Below, piece after piece: positions 1-11,989 of a stretch of DNA of 64,000 bases. This stretch comes from Chamaecyparis obtusa (lineage: Eukaryota; Streptophyta; Pinopsida; Cupressales; Cupressaceae): contig BSBK01001538.1 of the NCBI GenBank assembly GCA_027943335.1, positions 1,443,484 to 1,507,483 on the forward strand, read 5' to 3'. The translations under genes were made by a program, and so were the position numbers. Every line of letters starts with the position of its first letter. The stretch's first letter is position 1. The notes under the pieces were generated by a model. The model had not been told where the DNA came from. It worked only from the letters and a program-made list of their open reading frames with translations, and made no database searches.

Positions 1-479
1 TTTCACAAGGATTTGCACAAACCACCCCACCTACATCCACCCCACAATCTCAATCCACGCAAGTGCCTCTCACATTTACCGCTGGCATGCAGACCCAACA
101 AGTCACCTTCACAATAGGAATGCCACATATGCCATCCCATAATCCTCCACTGGTACTGTAAACTCTTGTATTAGCCCCCACATATGTGGCCAACTCTACA
201 TCGTAAACCCTATCAAGAATCGGTGCCACCTGGAGCCTTGGCCAAGCATAAATGAATGCCATGGCATACCCACACATGGCCAGCTTTACTAGAAGGCTCA
301 TCAGCAACAAACCTTCCCACAAGCAGTACAACAATTGACCCCATCATCATTTTCCATACCTCCAGCTGTATTTACCAACTATTTGTCTATGCCATCCACC
401 GTTCAGCAAACCAAACCTCCATAATCACAACAACTCAGCGCTACCCATCCCACTAACTCCCATATGCAACCACCTATAG

Positions 480-2010
480 TGCACACCCAAGCCACTATTC
501 CCACTCTTAGCAATGTGGGTATGCACCCATCTTATATTGGTCAAGCTCATCACCAATCCCAAACTCAACCATTGTACTAACCTCCCCTATAGCAACAATA
601 CTTCCTGACTCCGCAAGCCAACCCCCTCATCCCATAGTAGCAAGCCTTGCTGCAACATGTACCCACCTTACATTAGCAATACATCACTCAGCAAGCTAGC
701 CAGAACCCCTTCCTAATGGCCTTTTTAGCCAGGCAATCCCCATTCCCTTGCTCACCATATCCTCCATTTTCACTCATGCCATCCAACCCATTCTCGCTAG
801 GAGTACCTACTCCAGCACCTGCCAAGTCAGAATGGGAAGAAATGAGAAATGCCATCAAAGATCTTAAGATTGGTACTAAGACTAAGACATTCAAGTTCAA
901 AGAGGTTTGTCCATATCCATTTGATAGATCGATCACAACAATCCCCTTCCCTAAACATTTTGAAATACCAAAGTTTGACAAGTATTAAGGGAAGGGTGAT
1001 CTAGTCAACCATGTCAAAGAGTTTTACATGGCATGCCAGGAAGTGGCATTTAACAACATTTTCCTCATGCAGCTCTTTCCTAAGAGCCTAGGAGGGCCTA
1101 CCCTCAAATGGTTCTACAAAATACCTTATGGGTTTGTCTCCACATTTCCAAAACTTTTGGAAAAATTTGTCACCCAATATGGACACAACATTGAGAATGA
1201 GCTCACCTTATTGGACCTGTGCAATACCAAGTAGAAGGGAGGTGAAACTCTGGTCGACTACTTGCAATGATGGAAAAATCTCACCATGAGATTGTCATAC
1301 CAACCACCAGAAAAATACCTGGCCAAGATAATCATTGATAAACGCATCTGAAGCTATCCCATTCTATGAAGATGAACTACATTCAGACCTACCAAGACAT
1401 TAAAGGGAAAGGCATGGATATTGAGTGATCTCTTTTGGATGATGGTAGCATCAAACACTATAAGGAAAGTTCTCAGGACATACCAAACAATAATTGTTCT
1501 TGATATTGGAATAAGAATAAGAATGTGGTCACTGATAGAGCCACAGACACCAGGAATGTCCAAGTTGTGGTTGCAGGTCCTAATCCCCCTCCTCCAGCAT
1601 ATCAACAAGAAACACCCATATACCAATAGCAAGTTCCCACCTACCAACAACCACCCTGTCAGCCCTCTATGAATCAAACCAATGCTATATCTGTTACTCA
1701 AGGATGAAATAAGCCCCATGTTCAGAATGACCCAAAATGCATATTTACACCCCTTGGAGAACCCTTGGATGCTATCTTCCACAAGATGGTGAGTGCCAAC
1801 CTGGTTGTGTATCCACAAACCCAACCCTTTGATGATTCAACACCCAAGCTAGCCTAGTACAAGGACAATGAGTACTGTGAATATCACCATGTTAAGGGAC
1901 ACACTACCACTAAATGCATGAAGCTCAAGAACTATGTCTAGGATCTTATAGACAAAAAGGAGATCACAGTCAATGCTCCTACCCAAGCATCACCCAATCC
2001 CAACCTACAA
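480..2010 (+). pseudogene. Element A gag remnant
   Basis: Capsid/nucleocapsid precursor of a Tat element. The N-terminal part (about 480-830) is rich in Gln and Pro and has many TAG/TAA stops where Gln is likely. The capsid core starts near 880 (FPKHFEIPKFDKY, then GKGDLVNHVKEF) and continues through LFPKSLGGPTLKWFY near 1075-1115. A nucleocapsid-like knuckle of form C-x2-H-x3-GH-x4-C (CEYHHVKGHTTTKC) lies near 1875-1920, followed by a QDLIDKKE-like segment. The same unusual knuckle occurs in element F, which links the two gags. Broken by several stops and shifts. Confidence 0.75.
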
Positions 2011-2439
2011 ATCTACCAAAATGTGTTTCCCAGACACAATGTCAGAAAAGCTCAAGTTAATGCTAACCCTCCCACTGACCAAGATAAGGGTAAACAAGGT
2101 GACCATGGTGATGGAAAAGATTATACCACTGTCTACATAAACTATGATAAATTCATTGGTTGTATCTCCCAAGTTGAGCCTACTGTGAACACGATCCATG
2201 TCAGAGGTGCTGACAATCAATGTGTTGTTACTACCCATAGAGGCCGGATATCTGTTACCGGTGCTAATACTACAACTATCCCCAATGCATAATATAATCT
2301 CTTGGAACACCTTGGGAACACACCTGCACAAATCTCCATCCTTGATCTCCTTCACACATCACCCCTCCATCAAGAAGTCCTCAATAAAGCCCTCTAAGAG
2401 GCCCGTGCCCTTGTAGACATCAATGCCATCCAATTCAAG

Positions 2440-2900
2440 AACATTGTGGGGCACCTATCCACACCGTCCACTCTCTCTTTTCAACCATCTAACATGCCAT
2501 CTATCAAACTAGATCATAATCTCCCACTCCACATCACCATCACGATCATTGACATTGCCATCAAATGGGTCATGATAGATAATGGTTCGGCCCTAAATCT
2601 TTGTACATTAAAATTTGTTCAGTAGATTGGCCTCATAGAAGAAGACATCTCCCATGAGGTGATCACCATCAAGGCCTATGATAATCTAGAGTGTACCTCT
2701 GAAGGTACCATTTTGTTGCTGATCAAAATTGGTCCTATCATGCAGGACATAGTATGCCATGTTGTTGATCTTGACCTCCCTTACAAAATCCTCCTAGGCC
2801 ATCCATGGATCTAGTCCATCCAAGAAGTCCCTTCCACCTATCATCAGTGCATCAAATTCCCTTACCAAGGCACTGAGATCACCATCCACACAGATCACTA
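2440..2900 (+). pseudogene. Element A aspartic protease remnant
   Basis: Retropepsin-like domain. The active-site region reads WVMIDNGSALNLC near 2562-2605, the DNGS form usual in Tat proteases, and the second half contains YKILLGHPWI near 2785-2815. An in-frame TAG near 2624 and another in the HPWI*SIQE segment interrupt it. It would have processed the Gag-Pol precursor. It lies between gag and the G-patch segment. Confidence 0.75.
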
Positions 2901-4230
2901 ACCTTTCACATACTATCATGTGATTGAGGCCTCATTCCCCCACTCCACTCACTATCTCAAAATTGACATTGGCACGTCTGTTGCCAGCTCTTCTTGATCC
3001 CATTATGATCCTAAAATGATCCTCACCTCCACCCTTTCCTCTGTCAAGATCAACAATAATGGTTGTGGAGAATGTAGTCACACCGATGCTTTTGCAGTAG
3101 GGGCTCTTCCCATAGATCCACACACACAAGGATGACCCTCCCACCAAACCAAGGCCCTTCAGGAGGGTCCTAAAATAAAGACAATGGGAACATCTTCTTT
3201 TGTTTCCAACAGAATCCTAAATGGTCAGGAGTTGGCCCCAAATATCAACTGATGGCTGTATAAAGATCCTTTGCCTTGAGATACTAAGGTCCTCGGATAC
3301 TTTAAAGATAAAAAACCCATACTGTACAAATGGGAAACTGAACAATGGGACTATCAAGGAGGAGGTCTAGGACCCAATGAGGCTAGAATGAAAAACCCTA
3401 TGGAAGCCTCTAAAAATGTAGAGATTCTAGGCCTTGGCTTTAATCCCCCTCACTTGTGCATATGAGGACCTAACACCATAACTGGGGGCACCAATTCGCC
3501 CAACATAACCCTTTTGAGAATCCAAGATGAACTCATGGAAGTTGAAGACATTCTGAAAGAGTAAGAAAAATGGTCCTATGATGATATCTTTGATGACAAA
3601 ACCTTCCTAGGCAATTCTATCCTTTACCAACTTGCCATTAACCTCATTGACCTCCCCCTCATTCATCCCAACCTCATAGACTAGGACCAATCGAGCATAG
3701 TACATATCGATGAGTTCTAAAGTGAGGAAGTACTCCTAAGATTCATGGGTGCCATAGATCAGCAATCAGAATGGGGGCAGGAATCGACCGAAGTCTATCA
3801 GCTCAACCCAAAGGGATACTTTGGGGAAGAGGAAGTCTCTAGCTGGAAAAAATAAAAATAAAAAAGAAAATAAAGAATCCTCATGTGAAAACCCCTGTGG
3901 GGCACATCCTGATTCAAAAATAGTAAAAATAAAGGGCGTATCTGATAGTGAAAACCTCTTTGAGGTACTAGAGGATGGAGACTTGCCTCTTCCTCCTATC
4001 TAGGATTGCTGGTCAGAACAATCATCCATATTCATTGAGGAGACCAAGCCAATCAATCTCAGAACAAAGGAAATCCCCTCGGATCACATACATCACAGTA
4101 GCTCTAAATGAAGCAGAAGAAATGGCCCTGGAAGCCCTCCTTTGAGAATCAATAGGAAATTTTGCATGGTCATACGCCCATATGCCTAGACTCAATCCTG
4201 ATCTCATTGTTCATCATTTGACAGTAAATA
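2901..4230 (+). pseudogene. Element A protease-RT linker with G-patch motif
   Basis: Degraded coding region between protease and RT. Near 3325-3420 it reads KWETEQWDYQGGGLGPNE, matching the glycine-rich G-patch core that Tat polyproteins carry after the protease. The rest (about 3430-4230) is acidic linker with no motif I recognise. A matching G-patch (WNYQGKGLGAHEQG) is present in element C, supporting common ancestry. Confidence 0.6.
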
Positions 4231-4234
4231 TTGA

Positions 4235-4965
4235 TGCCAAACTAGTTAAGAAAAAGCTAAGGAGAATGCATCCAAAAGTGGCCTTGTTAGTAAAAGTAGA
4301 ACTTGAGAAGCTCCTCTAGGCTAAAATCATCAGAGCCATTGATTATTCAGATTGGATCTCTAACATGGTACCCATTGTCAAACCCTCAAGTGACATAAGA
4401 ATCTGTACTGACTTTTGAGATCTTAACAAGGCATGTCTGAAAGATGATTTTCCACTACCCAACATAGACATGATCATAGACCTCACTACTAGGCATGAAA
4501 TGTTGTCACTAATGGACAGCTTCTTAGGGTATAATCAGATCAGAATCATAGAAGCAGACCAGCACAAAACTACTTTCACCACACCATGTGGCACATTTTG
4601 TTATAATATGATGCTGTTCAGGCTCAAGAATGTGGGAGCTACCTATCAAAGAGAAATGACCGCAATTTTTCATGACATGATTCATAAGATCCTTGAGGAC
4701 TATGTAGATGATATTCTAGAAAAATCCAGAACATGACGTGAACACCTTGATGTCCTCAAAGATGCGTTCGACCGCTTGTACAAGTATGGCTTGAAATTGA
4801 ATCCAAAGACATGTGTACTTGTTGTGACATGCAAAAAACTTCTAGGGTTCATTGTGTCTAGGTGTGGCATAGAGATTGATCCCCAAAAGGTGAAAGCCAT
4901 CATGGAAATGCCTCCTTCCAGAACACTCAGACATTTGAGGAGCTTAAAAGGAAAGTTGTAGTCAG
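4235..4965 (+). pseudogene. Element A reverse transcriptase remnant
   Basis: RT fingers and palm are readable: SDWISNMVPIVKPS near 4350, CTDF*DLNKAC near 4405 (the conserved Arg codon is TGA, as expected from CGA), the LMDSFLGYNQI palm near 4510, and the catalytic YVDD box at 4701-4712. The thumb continues to RSLKGKL near 4950. A TAG at 4959-4961 stands where Tat elements have Gln. The copy is inactive but the lineage call is strong. Confidence 0.9.
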
Positions 4966-5500
4966 TTCGACAATTCATCTCCCAACTAGCATATAAGTGT
5001 CAGCCATTCATGAACCTATTGAGAAAGGATACCTCCTTCAAGTGGGATCCCATCTGTTAGCGCAGCTTCAAAAAACTCAAAGAATATTTGGTGAATGCAC
5101 CTATTCTTATTGCACCAATGTGAGGAAGGCTCCTCATTTTGTACATTTTTGCAACTACTATAGCACTGGGAGCACTCTTAGCACAACTTGATGATGATGG
5201 AAAAGAGTGGGTTGTTTATTACATCAGTCGTACACTAGTTGGCTATGAGCTAAACTATTCTCCAATAGAAAAATCCTGCTTCGTAGTGGTTTTTTCCACA
5301 CAAAAAACTCTACCACTATATGCTCAGTGACACAGTAAAGCTAATCTCCAAGGTTGACCCACTCAAATACCTACTATCAAAGGCCACACTTACAGGATGA
5401 ATGGTGAAATGGGTAATGCTTCTAAGTGAATTTGACATCCAATATGTCAACTGAAAAGCCATCAAGGGATAGGTTATTGCTGATTAGCTTGCAGAAGCTC
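4966..5500 (+). pseudogene. Element A RT-linked RNase H, degenerate
   Basis: RNase H-like domain directly after RT: YIFATTIALGALLAQ near 5140-5190, VVYYISRTLVGYELNYSPIEKS near 5210-5275, then a frameshifted remnant to LAEAPL near 5500. The first catalytic Asp is replaced (IFAT where gypsy RNase H has TDAS) and the Glu of the EKEA motif is Ser. Tat elements are known to keep this domain as a non-catalytic connection. Stops at 5058, 5452, 5470 and 5485 fit CAG-to-TAG or CGA-to-TGA changes. Confidence 0.8.
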
Positions 5501-5526
5501 CCTTAGTCAATGCATACCCTCTCGAA

Positions 5527-6015
5527 ATGGAATTCCCAGATGAGCATCTTTGTATGGTCGAAGAACAACCCCAGTGGAAATTATATTTTGATGGCTCATA
5601 TACATCACATGGTTCAAGGGTGGGCATACTATTTGTAACCCATCAAGGAGACTACATCCCAAAATCCTTCAAGTTAGGATTTATGTGCACAAACAACATT
5701 TCAGAATATGAAGCCCTCATGGCAGGTCTCAAAACTACCATCCACTAGAATATCATAGAACTACAAGTCTTCAAAGATTCCCAATTGATCATCAAGCAGG
5801 TCCTCGATGAATATCAAATGAAGGATGACAAGCTATTGCCCTACAAGGAGCTTGTAGATAAACTCAAAGAACATTTTGTCAGCATACAGTTCACACAAGT
5901 GCCAAGACTTCAAAATAAGGCAACAGATGCTATGGCCACCATCGGCAAACTATTGGAAATCCCCCATGACGCTACACAATATGAGTTTCTAGTCAAGAAG
6001 CTACACACACCCACT
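5527..6015 (+). pseudogene. Element A second (archaeal-type) RNase H
   Basis: Second RNase H, located between the degenerate RNase H and integrase. Motifs in order: WKLYFDGSYTSHGSRVGI near 5575-5625 (first Asp), NNISEYEALMAGL near 5694-5730 (Glu), a KDSQLIIKQV segment near 5774 (second Asp), and NKATDAMATI near 5920 (final Asp). It is broken once, by a TAG near 5748. This is the normal Tat position and contrasts with element D, where the corresponding domain lies before RT. Confidence 0.85.
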
Positions 6016-6149
6016 TATGAGAATGTTGATGCTGATATGGTATGCGTCTTGGTTGGTCCCTAGTCCCCATGGTACCACAACATTCATGCTTATCTAAAGA
6101 ATGGTATCATATCTCCTCACCTCAAAAACACCCAACGCTAGAACCTTAT

Positions 6150-7325
6150 TCACAGAGCATCCTGCTACACTCTTGTAGCCAACACCCTATATCATCACGG
6201 GTATCATAATGTCCTCTCCTGATTTCTAGACTTGAACGAGGCCATTGTGGCTTTACAAGAGGTTCATGCTGGTATTTGCAATGCTCACATGAGTGGTATC
6301 ATCCTTACAAAGCAGCTTCTTAGAGTTGGGTATTATTGGCTGACCATAGAGCATGATGCCTGCGAGTTCGTAAAGAAGTGCCTATAGTGCCAACAGCATG
6401 CCAATTTGATTCATGCACCAGCATAGGACTTACAGCCCATTGCACCCCCATGGCCCTTCTCATGTTGGGGTTTTGACCTTGTTGGCATGATCCACCCTCA
6501 TTCTTCTGACGGATACAAGTATATCATCATAGCCACCGAATAATTTACAAAGTGGGTCAAAGCTATTCCGCTCAACTTAACTACTGGTGTCTAGATCTCC
6601 AAATTCATCCTCTACCACATCATTTTCATTTTCAACATTCCCTCCACCATCTTCATAGATCACGGTTCTCCATTTGAAAACTAGCATGTCATAGAGATTT
6701 GTGATCAGTTTCACATCCACCAACGCTTTTCTAGCCCATACTTTCCACAAGGGAACGACCAGGCTGAGGCAACTAACAAAACCATCCTCAAAATCCTACA
6801 GAAAGTTGTCAATGATTATGGTTGTGACTGGCATTTGCAAATCAATCCTACCCTTTGGGCCTACCACACCTCATTCTGTACCCCCACAGGCACCACCCCA
6901 TACTCCCTAGTATATGGTGCTAAAGCTGTTCTACTAATCGAGGTCAAAATCCCTTCACTACGCGTGTCCATGAAGAACTATATCATAGATGAAGACTACC
7001 ACGTGGTGCACCTGACATAGTTAGACTTGCTAGATGAAAAGAGGCAATAGGCCTATGACCACCTGATCATGTACCAAAATTTTCTCAAGAGGATCTTCTA
7101 TAAAAAGGTACACCCTCGATAGTTCCAAGTGGGAGACCTAGTCCTAAAAGAGATATAGAAAGTACAAGCAAACTGTGAAAAGAAAGGAAAGTTTGAGCCC
7201 ACTTGGTTAGGTCCCTACATGGTGACAGCTTGCTTTGGTTCTGGTCCTTATCAGTTATCTACACCTAAAGGGGAGCCTCTTCATGATCCTATCAATATCA
7301 TACATCTAAAGTGGTTCTATGCTTC
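6150..7325 (+). pseudogene. Element A integrase remnant
   Basis: DDE integrase. The HHCC zinc finger is visible near 6262-6400 (VHAGICNAH, then KKCL*CQQH). The core has WGFDLVGMI near 6468, TIFIDHGSPFEN near 6650 and SPYFPQGNDQAEATNKT near 6732-6784, so D, D and E can be placed. The C-terminal part includes KKGKFEPTWLGPYMV near 7185-7225 and ends near HLKWFYAST. The TAG at 6682-6684 stands where Gln is usual. Several other TAG stops occur. Confidence 0.88.
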
Positions 7326-7329
7326 AACC

Positions 7330-7450
7330 ATCAAATATGATCCTAAAAAAAATCCTAAAAATCAAATATGATCCTGAAAAAATCCTAAAAATCAAATATG
7401 ATCTTGAAAAAATCCTAAAACTCAAATATGATCCGGCAAAAATCCTAAAA
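7330..7450 (+). repeat. 30-bp AT-rich tandem repeat after element A pol
   Basis: Four consecutive diverged units starting near 7330, 7361, 7391 and 7421, each of the type TCAAATATGATCCTGAAAAA plus ATCCTAAAA. The period is 30-31 bp. The array begins exactly where the integrase reading frame ends. No coding sense is seen; it is a local tandem duplication. Confidence 0.85.
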
Positions 7451-7554
7451 ATTATAAAATGTCTTGAAAAAATCATCATGCTGGTGAAAACCTGGTAAAC
7501 ATGCACCTTGATGAATCAAAAAAATCAAAAAAATGGAAAAAAGTAAAGAGAAAA

Positions 7555-7630
7555 ATACCGTCCAATGGTGAAAACTTGGCAATTCAGGTGCCTTGGACAA
7601 GTATGTTGGTGAAAAATTGGTAAACAAGTG
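7555..7630 (+). other. Conserved 3' block shared by elements A and C
   Basis: The block around 7563 (CAATGGTGAAAACTTGGCAA, then TTCAGGTGCCTTGGACAAGT) recurs at 40201-40265 in element C with few changes. In A it follows pol; in C it follows the proline-rich ORF. A related shorter copy lies at 7485-7510. It shows that A and C share their 3' untranslated region. Its function is unknown. Confidence 0.75.
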
Positions 7631-8930
7631 CCATACATAATGGACCGTATCATTATCTATCAAAACCCCATTCCCAACCCATTTGAATGTATTCACCACT
7701 TTTCATTCCATTTCACCCATCCCTTGTTCCCAAGGTGTTATCCCCATTGCGCCAGCACACGAGATTCACTATCCTACTTCCTGCAATGCTATAAAGACTT
7801 GTTGTATATAGTGTCTACATCTTGTACATATCATCTTAGCAGTCTCTTTTGATCACAAAGCACATGACCCGAATGATCTCAATATCAGCAATGTTCCATC
7901 GGCAAGTATCCTGCGTCACTACAATTTTCCAAAAGTTGTTCATTTGCCGAGCAATATTCCCAATACAGTCAGTCCCCATCAACCAGGTCCTTGTAGGATA
8001 CATCCTTCCTCCATGTCTAGCCTAATCTCAACATCCATAGTCAGTCAATCTCTTTTGGCAAAGGACATCTGTTGATCTTATCGCATTGATTTCAATTTGC
8101 TTGTTTTATCTTTCCAGTTGATTTTGTGATCTTAGTTGACTACTCCCATTAAGGCTGCCATGATCATTTATATCATGGTGTGTTGTGATAGGAGGTGTTA
8201 TTATGGGGCATGGTCTTTTGTGATCTTTTGTTTTCTACCTGTGAGTCAGTTAGACATGGCCCTTGCACGTTTCACTTGTGATCTTTTGGGTTACTTGGTG
8301 CACTTGGAAAATGTTGTTTGTTTGTGGGTTCCCTCACATCATTTCCACCATGTGTCCTTCAGGGTGCATGTGTGATGCTAGGGAAATCCTTGTGTGTCTA
8401 TTTCACATCAGTCCTATGCAATGCTAGCAAGATGACCTCACATTCCTAGTAACTATAGTTCATCCATTCTGTTGCTATATCAAAATAAGTGCTCAAAACT
8501 ACATGGTGGTGCTCCCTCGGAACATCCCGTGCTCAAGCTTCATGAAAACATCCTCCACCCTATCCAAACTTCTAAAAAAAGATACCATCACTCCTATCCA
8601 GTATCAACACATCATCCCAAAAATAGCACACCTCCTTCAAGAGCTTCTCTCTCACATTTCCCTCACACCCAATTTTTCACTCATCTCCCCCACATTCTTG
8701 ACTATTGGATTGTGATTGTGCATACATCCCTCCCATCCCCCTCCCTCTCTTAGTGAGGGTGTAGTCAGGCAATGATATGTTGTGCCATTTCCATACACCT
8801 CATCTTCAATCTTCCATCTACATTCAGATTCTCTCATTCACCTTCCTAACATACATGCTTTTCATTTCCCATTCCTATCCTAGGTTGCATTGTGTCATCT
8901 CATCCTACGTTCATTCTTTCTCTCGCATTG
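7631..8930. other. Element A post-pol region without recognised gene
   Basis: CT-rich non-coding DNA of about 1.3 kb. Short open frames exist on both strands but none has a motif I recognise. Probably 3' untranslated or spacer sequence of element A. Confidence 0.5.
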
Positions 8931-9280
8931 TTAGGATTCATTCTTAGGTGCATTCATATCACTTATCATATCATTTCATATCATTTTAATGTTGCATTAT
9001 TAGGATTCATTCTTAGATGCATTCATCTCATTTATCATATCATTTCATATCATTTAGATTAATTTTTGTTAGGCTTCATTCTTAGGTGCATTCATCTCAT
9101 TTATCATATTATTTCATATCATTTAGATTCATTTTTGTTAGGCTTCATTTGTAGGTGCATTCATATCATTCATCATATCATTTAGGTTCATTTTAATCTT
9201 GCATTGTTAGGGTTCATTTTAGATTCATTTTAATCTTGCATTGTTAAGAGTTCATTTTAGGTCCATTTCTCATCTTTCAT
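8931..9280 (+). repeat. 69-bp tandem repeat, five units
   Basis: Units begin at 8931, 9000, 9069, 9138 and 9207, a period of exactly 69 bp each time. The unit starts TTAGGATTCATTCTTAGGTG and continues with CATATCATTT-type sequence. The fifth unit is rearranged, and a partial unit follows from 9244. The array lies in the non-coding spacer between pol and the antisense PMD gene of element A. Confidence 0.9.
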
Positions 9281-10035
9281 TAAGTTGTCTTAGATTCATT
9301 AGGTTCATTTTGTAGTCTTGCATTGTTAAGTCATTTTCTTATCTTGCATTGTTAAAACATGTTACATATCCATAAACATATGCATCGCACCACAACATAC
9401 ATACATCATATCTCAAAAACATTTCCTTGGCATCCTGCATCCATAAACCGTCAGCACATACATCTCATATAACCATCTCATAAAGCATATCATATAGAAA
9501 TCACATCACATCCTTCATCACACATGTGTCAATCTCACAACATATCAAAATACATCACATCTTGCATCACCCATATTAGTACATCATATGTATCCATACA
9601 CACATTACACATCATATCCCACCTAGCTCATCATATATATATCAAAAAAATCATCGCGAGGAATAAAGTACATGTCCCAACCCAAAAAGAATAAATGAAT
9701 AAATGTCTGTTTGAGTCCACGATAATACCAATAGTAAAAATATAAATATACAATTAGGATTATGCCCTCCATCAATAAATGAATCATACAAGAACATAAT
9801 CAAAACTGTAGCATATCACTTCCTATCTACCTCTCTTGAGGGAGGCTGCATATCAAAATCCCCATCTAGGGGGTCTACCTTTGGTGGTACTTGTAGGATG
9901 GGCGGCCAACTTGCTGATCCCTATATCCCTATACCCTATATACCTATAGTGTGTACCACCTAGGATATTAGAACAACCCCTATATTCATGTCCATCCCTA
10001 CACCTGTGTCTCCTACTCCCACTTGAACCTAAACT
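9281..10035. other. Low-complexity CATATC/CACATC-rich spacer
   Basis: AT-rich stretch with many irregular repeats of CATATC, CACATC and ATCATAT words (densest 9390-9650), then unremarkable sequence. No gene seen. It lies downstream of the stop end of the antisense PMD gene. Confidence 0.55.
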
Positions 10036-10039
10036 TGTA

Positions 10040-11965
10040 AGTAGTGGCTGAATCAGATCCCTATAATGTTATGCTTGCTCAGGTGACACAACTACATAGT
10101 ATAGTCCCTGGTAGAACCCAATCTGCTCACCTAGTCTCACCAGCTACCACTGAAGGTGAGACACCTCTCCTAACCACTCATGGGATCCCCATGTGTTGGT
10201 ATCCCTATCCCTTAGTAGTTGGTCCCACTCTGACCACAAGCCATCCCTCTCCACCCATAGACCATCTCTCTATGCAATCAGGGCATCTCTCTCCCTCCTT
10301 AGTTGATCCCTCTCCTACTAGGTCATCAGTCCCTCCTATATAGACTATGCTAAGTGCACAATCAATCCATCTCTCTCTCTTGCCAGCCCATCCCTCTTGG
10401 CTCTTAGTGTATCCCACTCCACCTATACATCTCAAAGCATCTGCATAGTGGTATCATGGGTGGCCTGTAGTGAGGCTAGGTGCATTGTTGCATCAGCACC
10501 CCCACCCCTAGATGATCTAGATCCTACTGGTGGTGGTGGTCCTACCGATGGTGGTGGTCTTGCTAGTGGTGGTGGCCCTACTCATGGTGGTGATCATGGT
10601 GGTGGGCCCCCTACAAGTATCTGTAGCCCATCTCCTCCCCCACCATCCACATCCATCCCATCTCCATCTCCATCCCTATCTCCCCCTCTCCATCCCTGTC
10701 TCCTCCTCTCCCTCCATCTCCTCTCCCTCTAGCCACCACTCTCCCTCTAGCCACCACCCTCCCTCTCAACCCCCTCCTCCCCTGACCCCTATACATAGGT
10801 GCCGCTCCCTCCCCATTAGGTAATCTTGACCTCCCCACAGCCCTAGGTGGCTGGAACTAGGCGACATATGCTGGTGTCATCCCTGGGTCCACCACCCCTC
10901 CAACCCAATCCTAGAAAAATGGTGCCATAGCCTCATACACCACTAAAAACCCTCCTCTATCCACTGGTGGACCAAAATCTGCTACCCTCTCCCAAGTAAC
11001 CTGCTGATACCATCTCTCACCATCTGGTACATTCTACCCGAACCTGAACTGACAAGATGTCCTGTCTAGTCTACACAACTCTATGATGTAGTCCCATCAT
11101 CCTATGAGGTGTGTAGGCATCATAGTGTATGGGATCTCTCATCCCTCCTTAGCCCATGGTGCCTATCCAAGGTATGGACGCCATGTGATCCCATCTAGTG
11201 TCTCCCACTAGAAGTTAGTATCCTAACCTCATGATATGTCACCAACTCTCCCTAGCTATATGCTATAGGTTGATCTACCTACCTATCCACTCAAACTAGA
11301 GGCCATAACACTACTATGTGCTCCCAAGCCCACACTTGTAATAAGGAAGCAAACCCAAAACTCCTTCCCATCATCCCCGCTCCATGATAGACAATCTAGT
11401 GGAGGTCACGATACATCTCTACTAACATCAGTCTACCCCATGCTACTAGTACCCTTGCATCCATAATCTGACAGACCATTGGGATAAGAGCTAGTGTGAC
11501 ACTCTTTCCCCTAGTGTCCAGAGAAAGATATCCTAATACTAATCCTAGCACATAATAGTGGACTCGTCGATCTGCGGGTGCCATTCCTACATGTTGTGCT
11601 AAGGCCTATTGCCCACATGCCCAAATTGGCTGCACCCCTAGCCCCAATAGTGGTGCCACCACCTGGTATGGTGTGTATACACCTACCACCATAGGTCTCC
11701 CTTGCACTAGCAATCAAAAGATGCGATACACATCCTCCAACATCACCCTCATTTCCCCATTGGGTAGATGAAAAGTCCCTATCTCTGAGTGCCAACACTC
11801 ACACAACACTATCACTAAGGACATGAATGCCCATCTGTGTGGCATCAACGCTAGATAGCCCAAGCCCAATGCATCCACCCACACCCAATCTGCGGCTATG
11901 AACTACTCACCAATCACCAAGACTACAATGTGCCTCTCTCAAATAGTTAGTCGATCCACTGACCA
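10040..11965 (-). pseudogene. Antisense plant mobile domain (PMD) gene inside element A
   Basis: Minus-strand pseudogene, antisense to gag-pol. Motifs of the PMD family (Pfam PF10536, MAIN-like) occur in order: GLGYLALMPHRWAF and a CECWHSEIGTFHLPNGEM segment followed by VMLEDVYRIF (about 11860-11710), VAWGRLMLVEMYRDLH (about 11450-11400), LLQVWAWEHI (about 11335-11305), and ITWRPYLGWAPW (about 11190-11150, after a frameshift). The C-terminal part is Arg/Gly-rich (ARGRVVARGRGDGGRG, about 10745-10700), then a charged RDGL/ERDQLRRERDAL coiled-coil-like segment (about 10390-10240). Many TAG stops. PMD proteins act in plant silencing and development and PMD genes occur in transposons. Exact ends uncertain. 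Confidence 0.82.
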
Positions 11966-11989
11966 CTGCATCCAAGCCAAGTCAGCATG

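Noticed and set aside
8931..9280. CRISPR-like array
   Set aside because: Units are contiguous 69-bp tandem copies without unique spacers, and the DNA is from a plant nuclear genome.
10397..10823. Plus-strand Gly- and Pro/Ser-rich open frames (GGGGPTDGGG-type)
   Set aside because: They are the complement of the Arg/Gly-rich tail of the minus-strand PMD gene, where the motifs have a family match; the plus frames have none.
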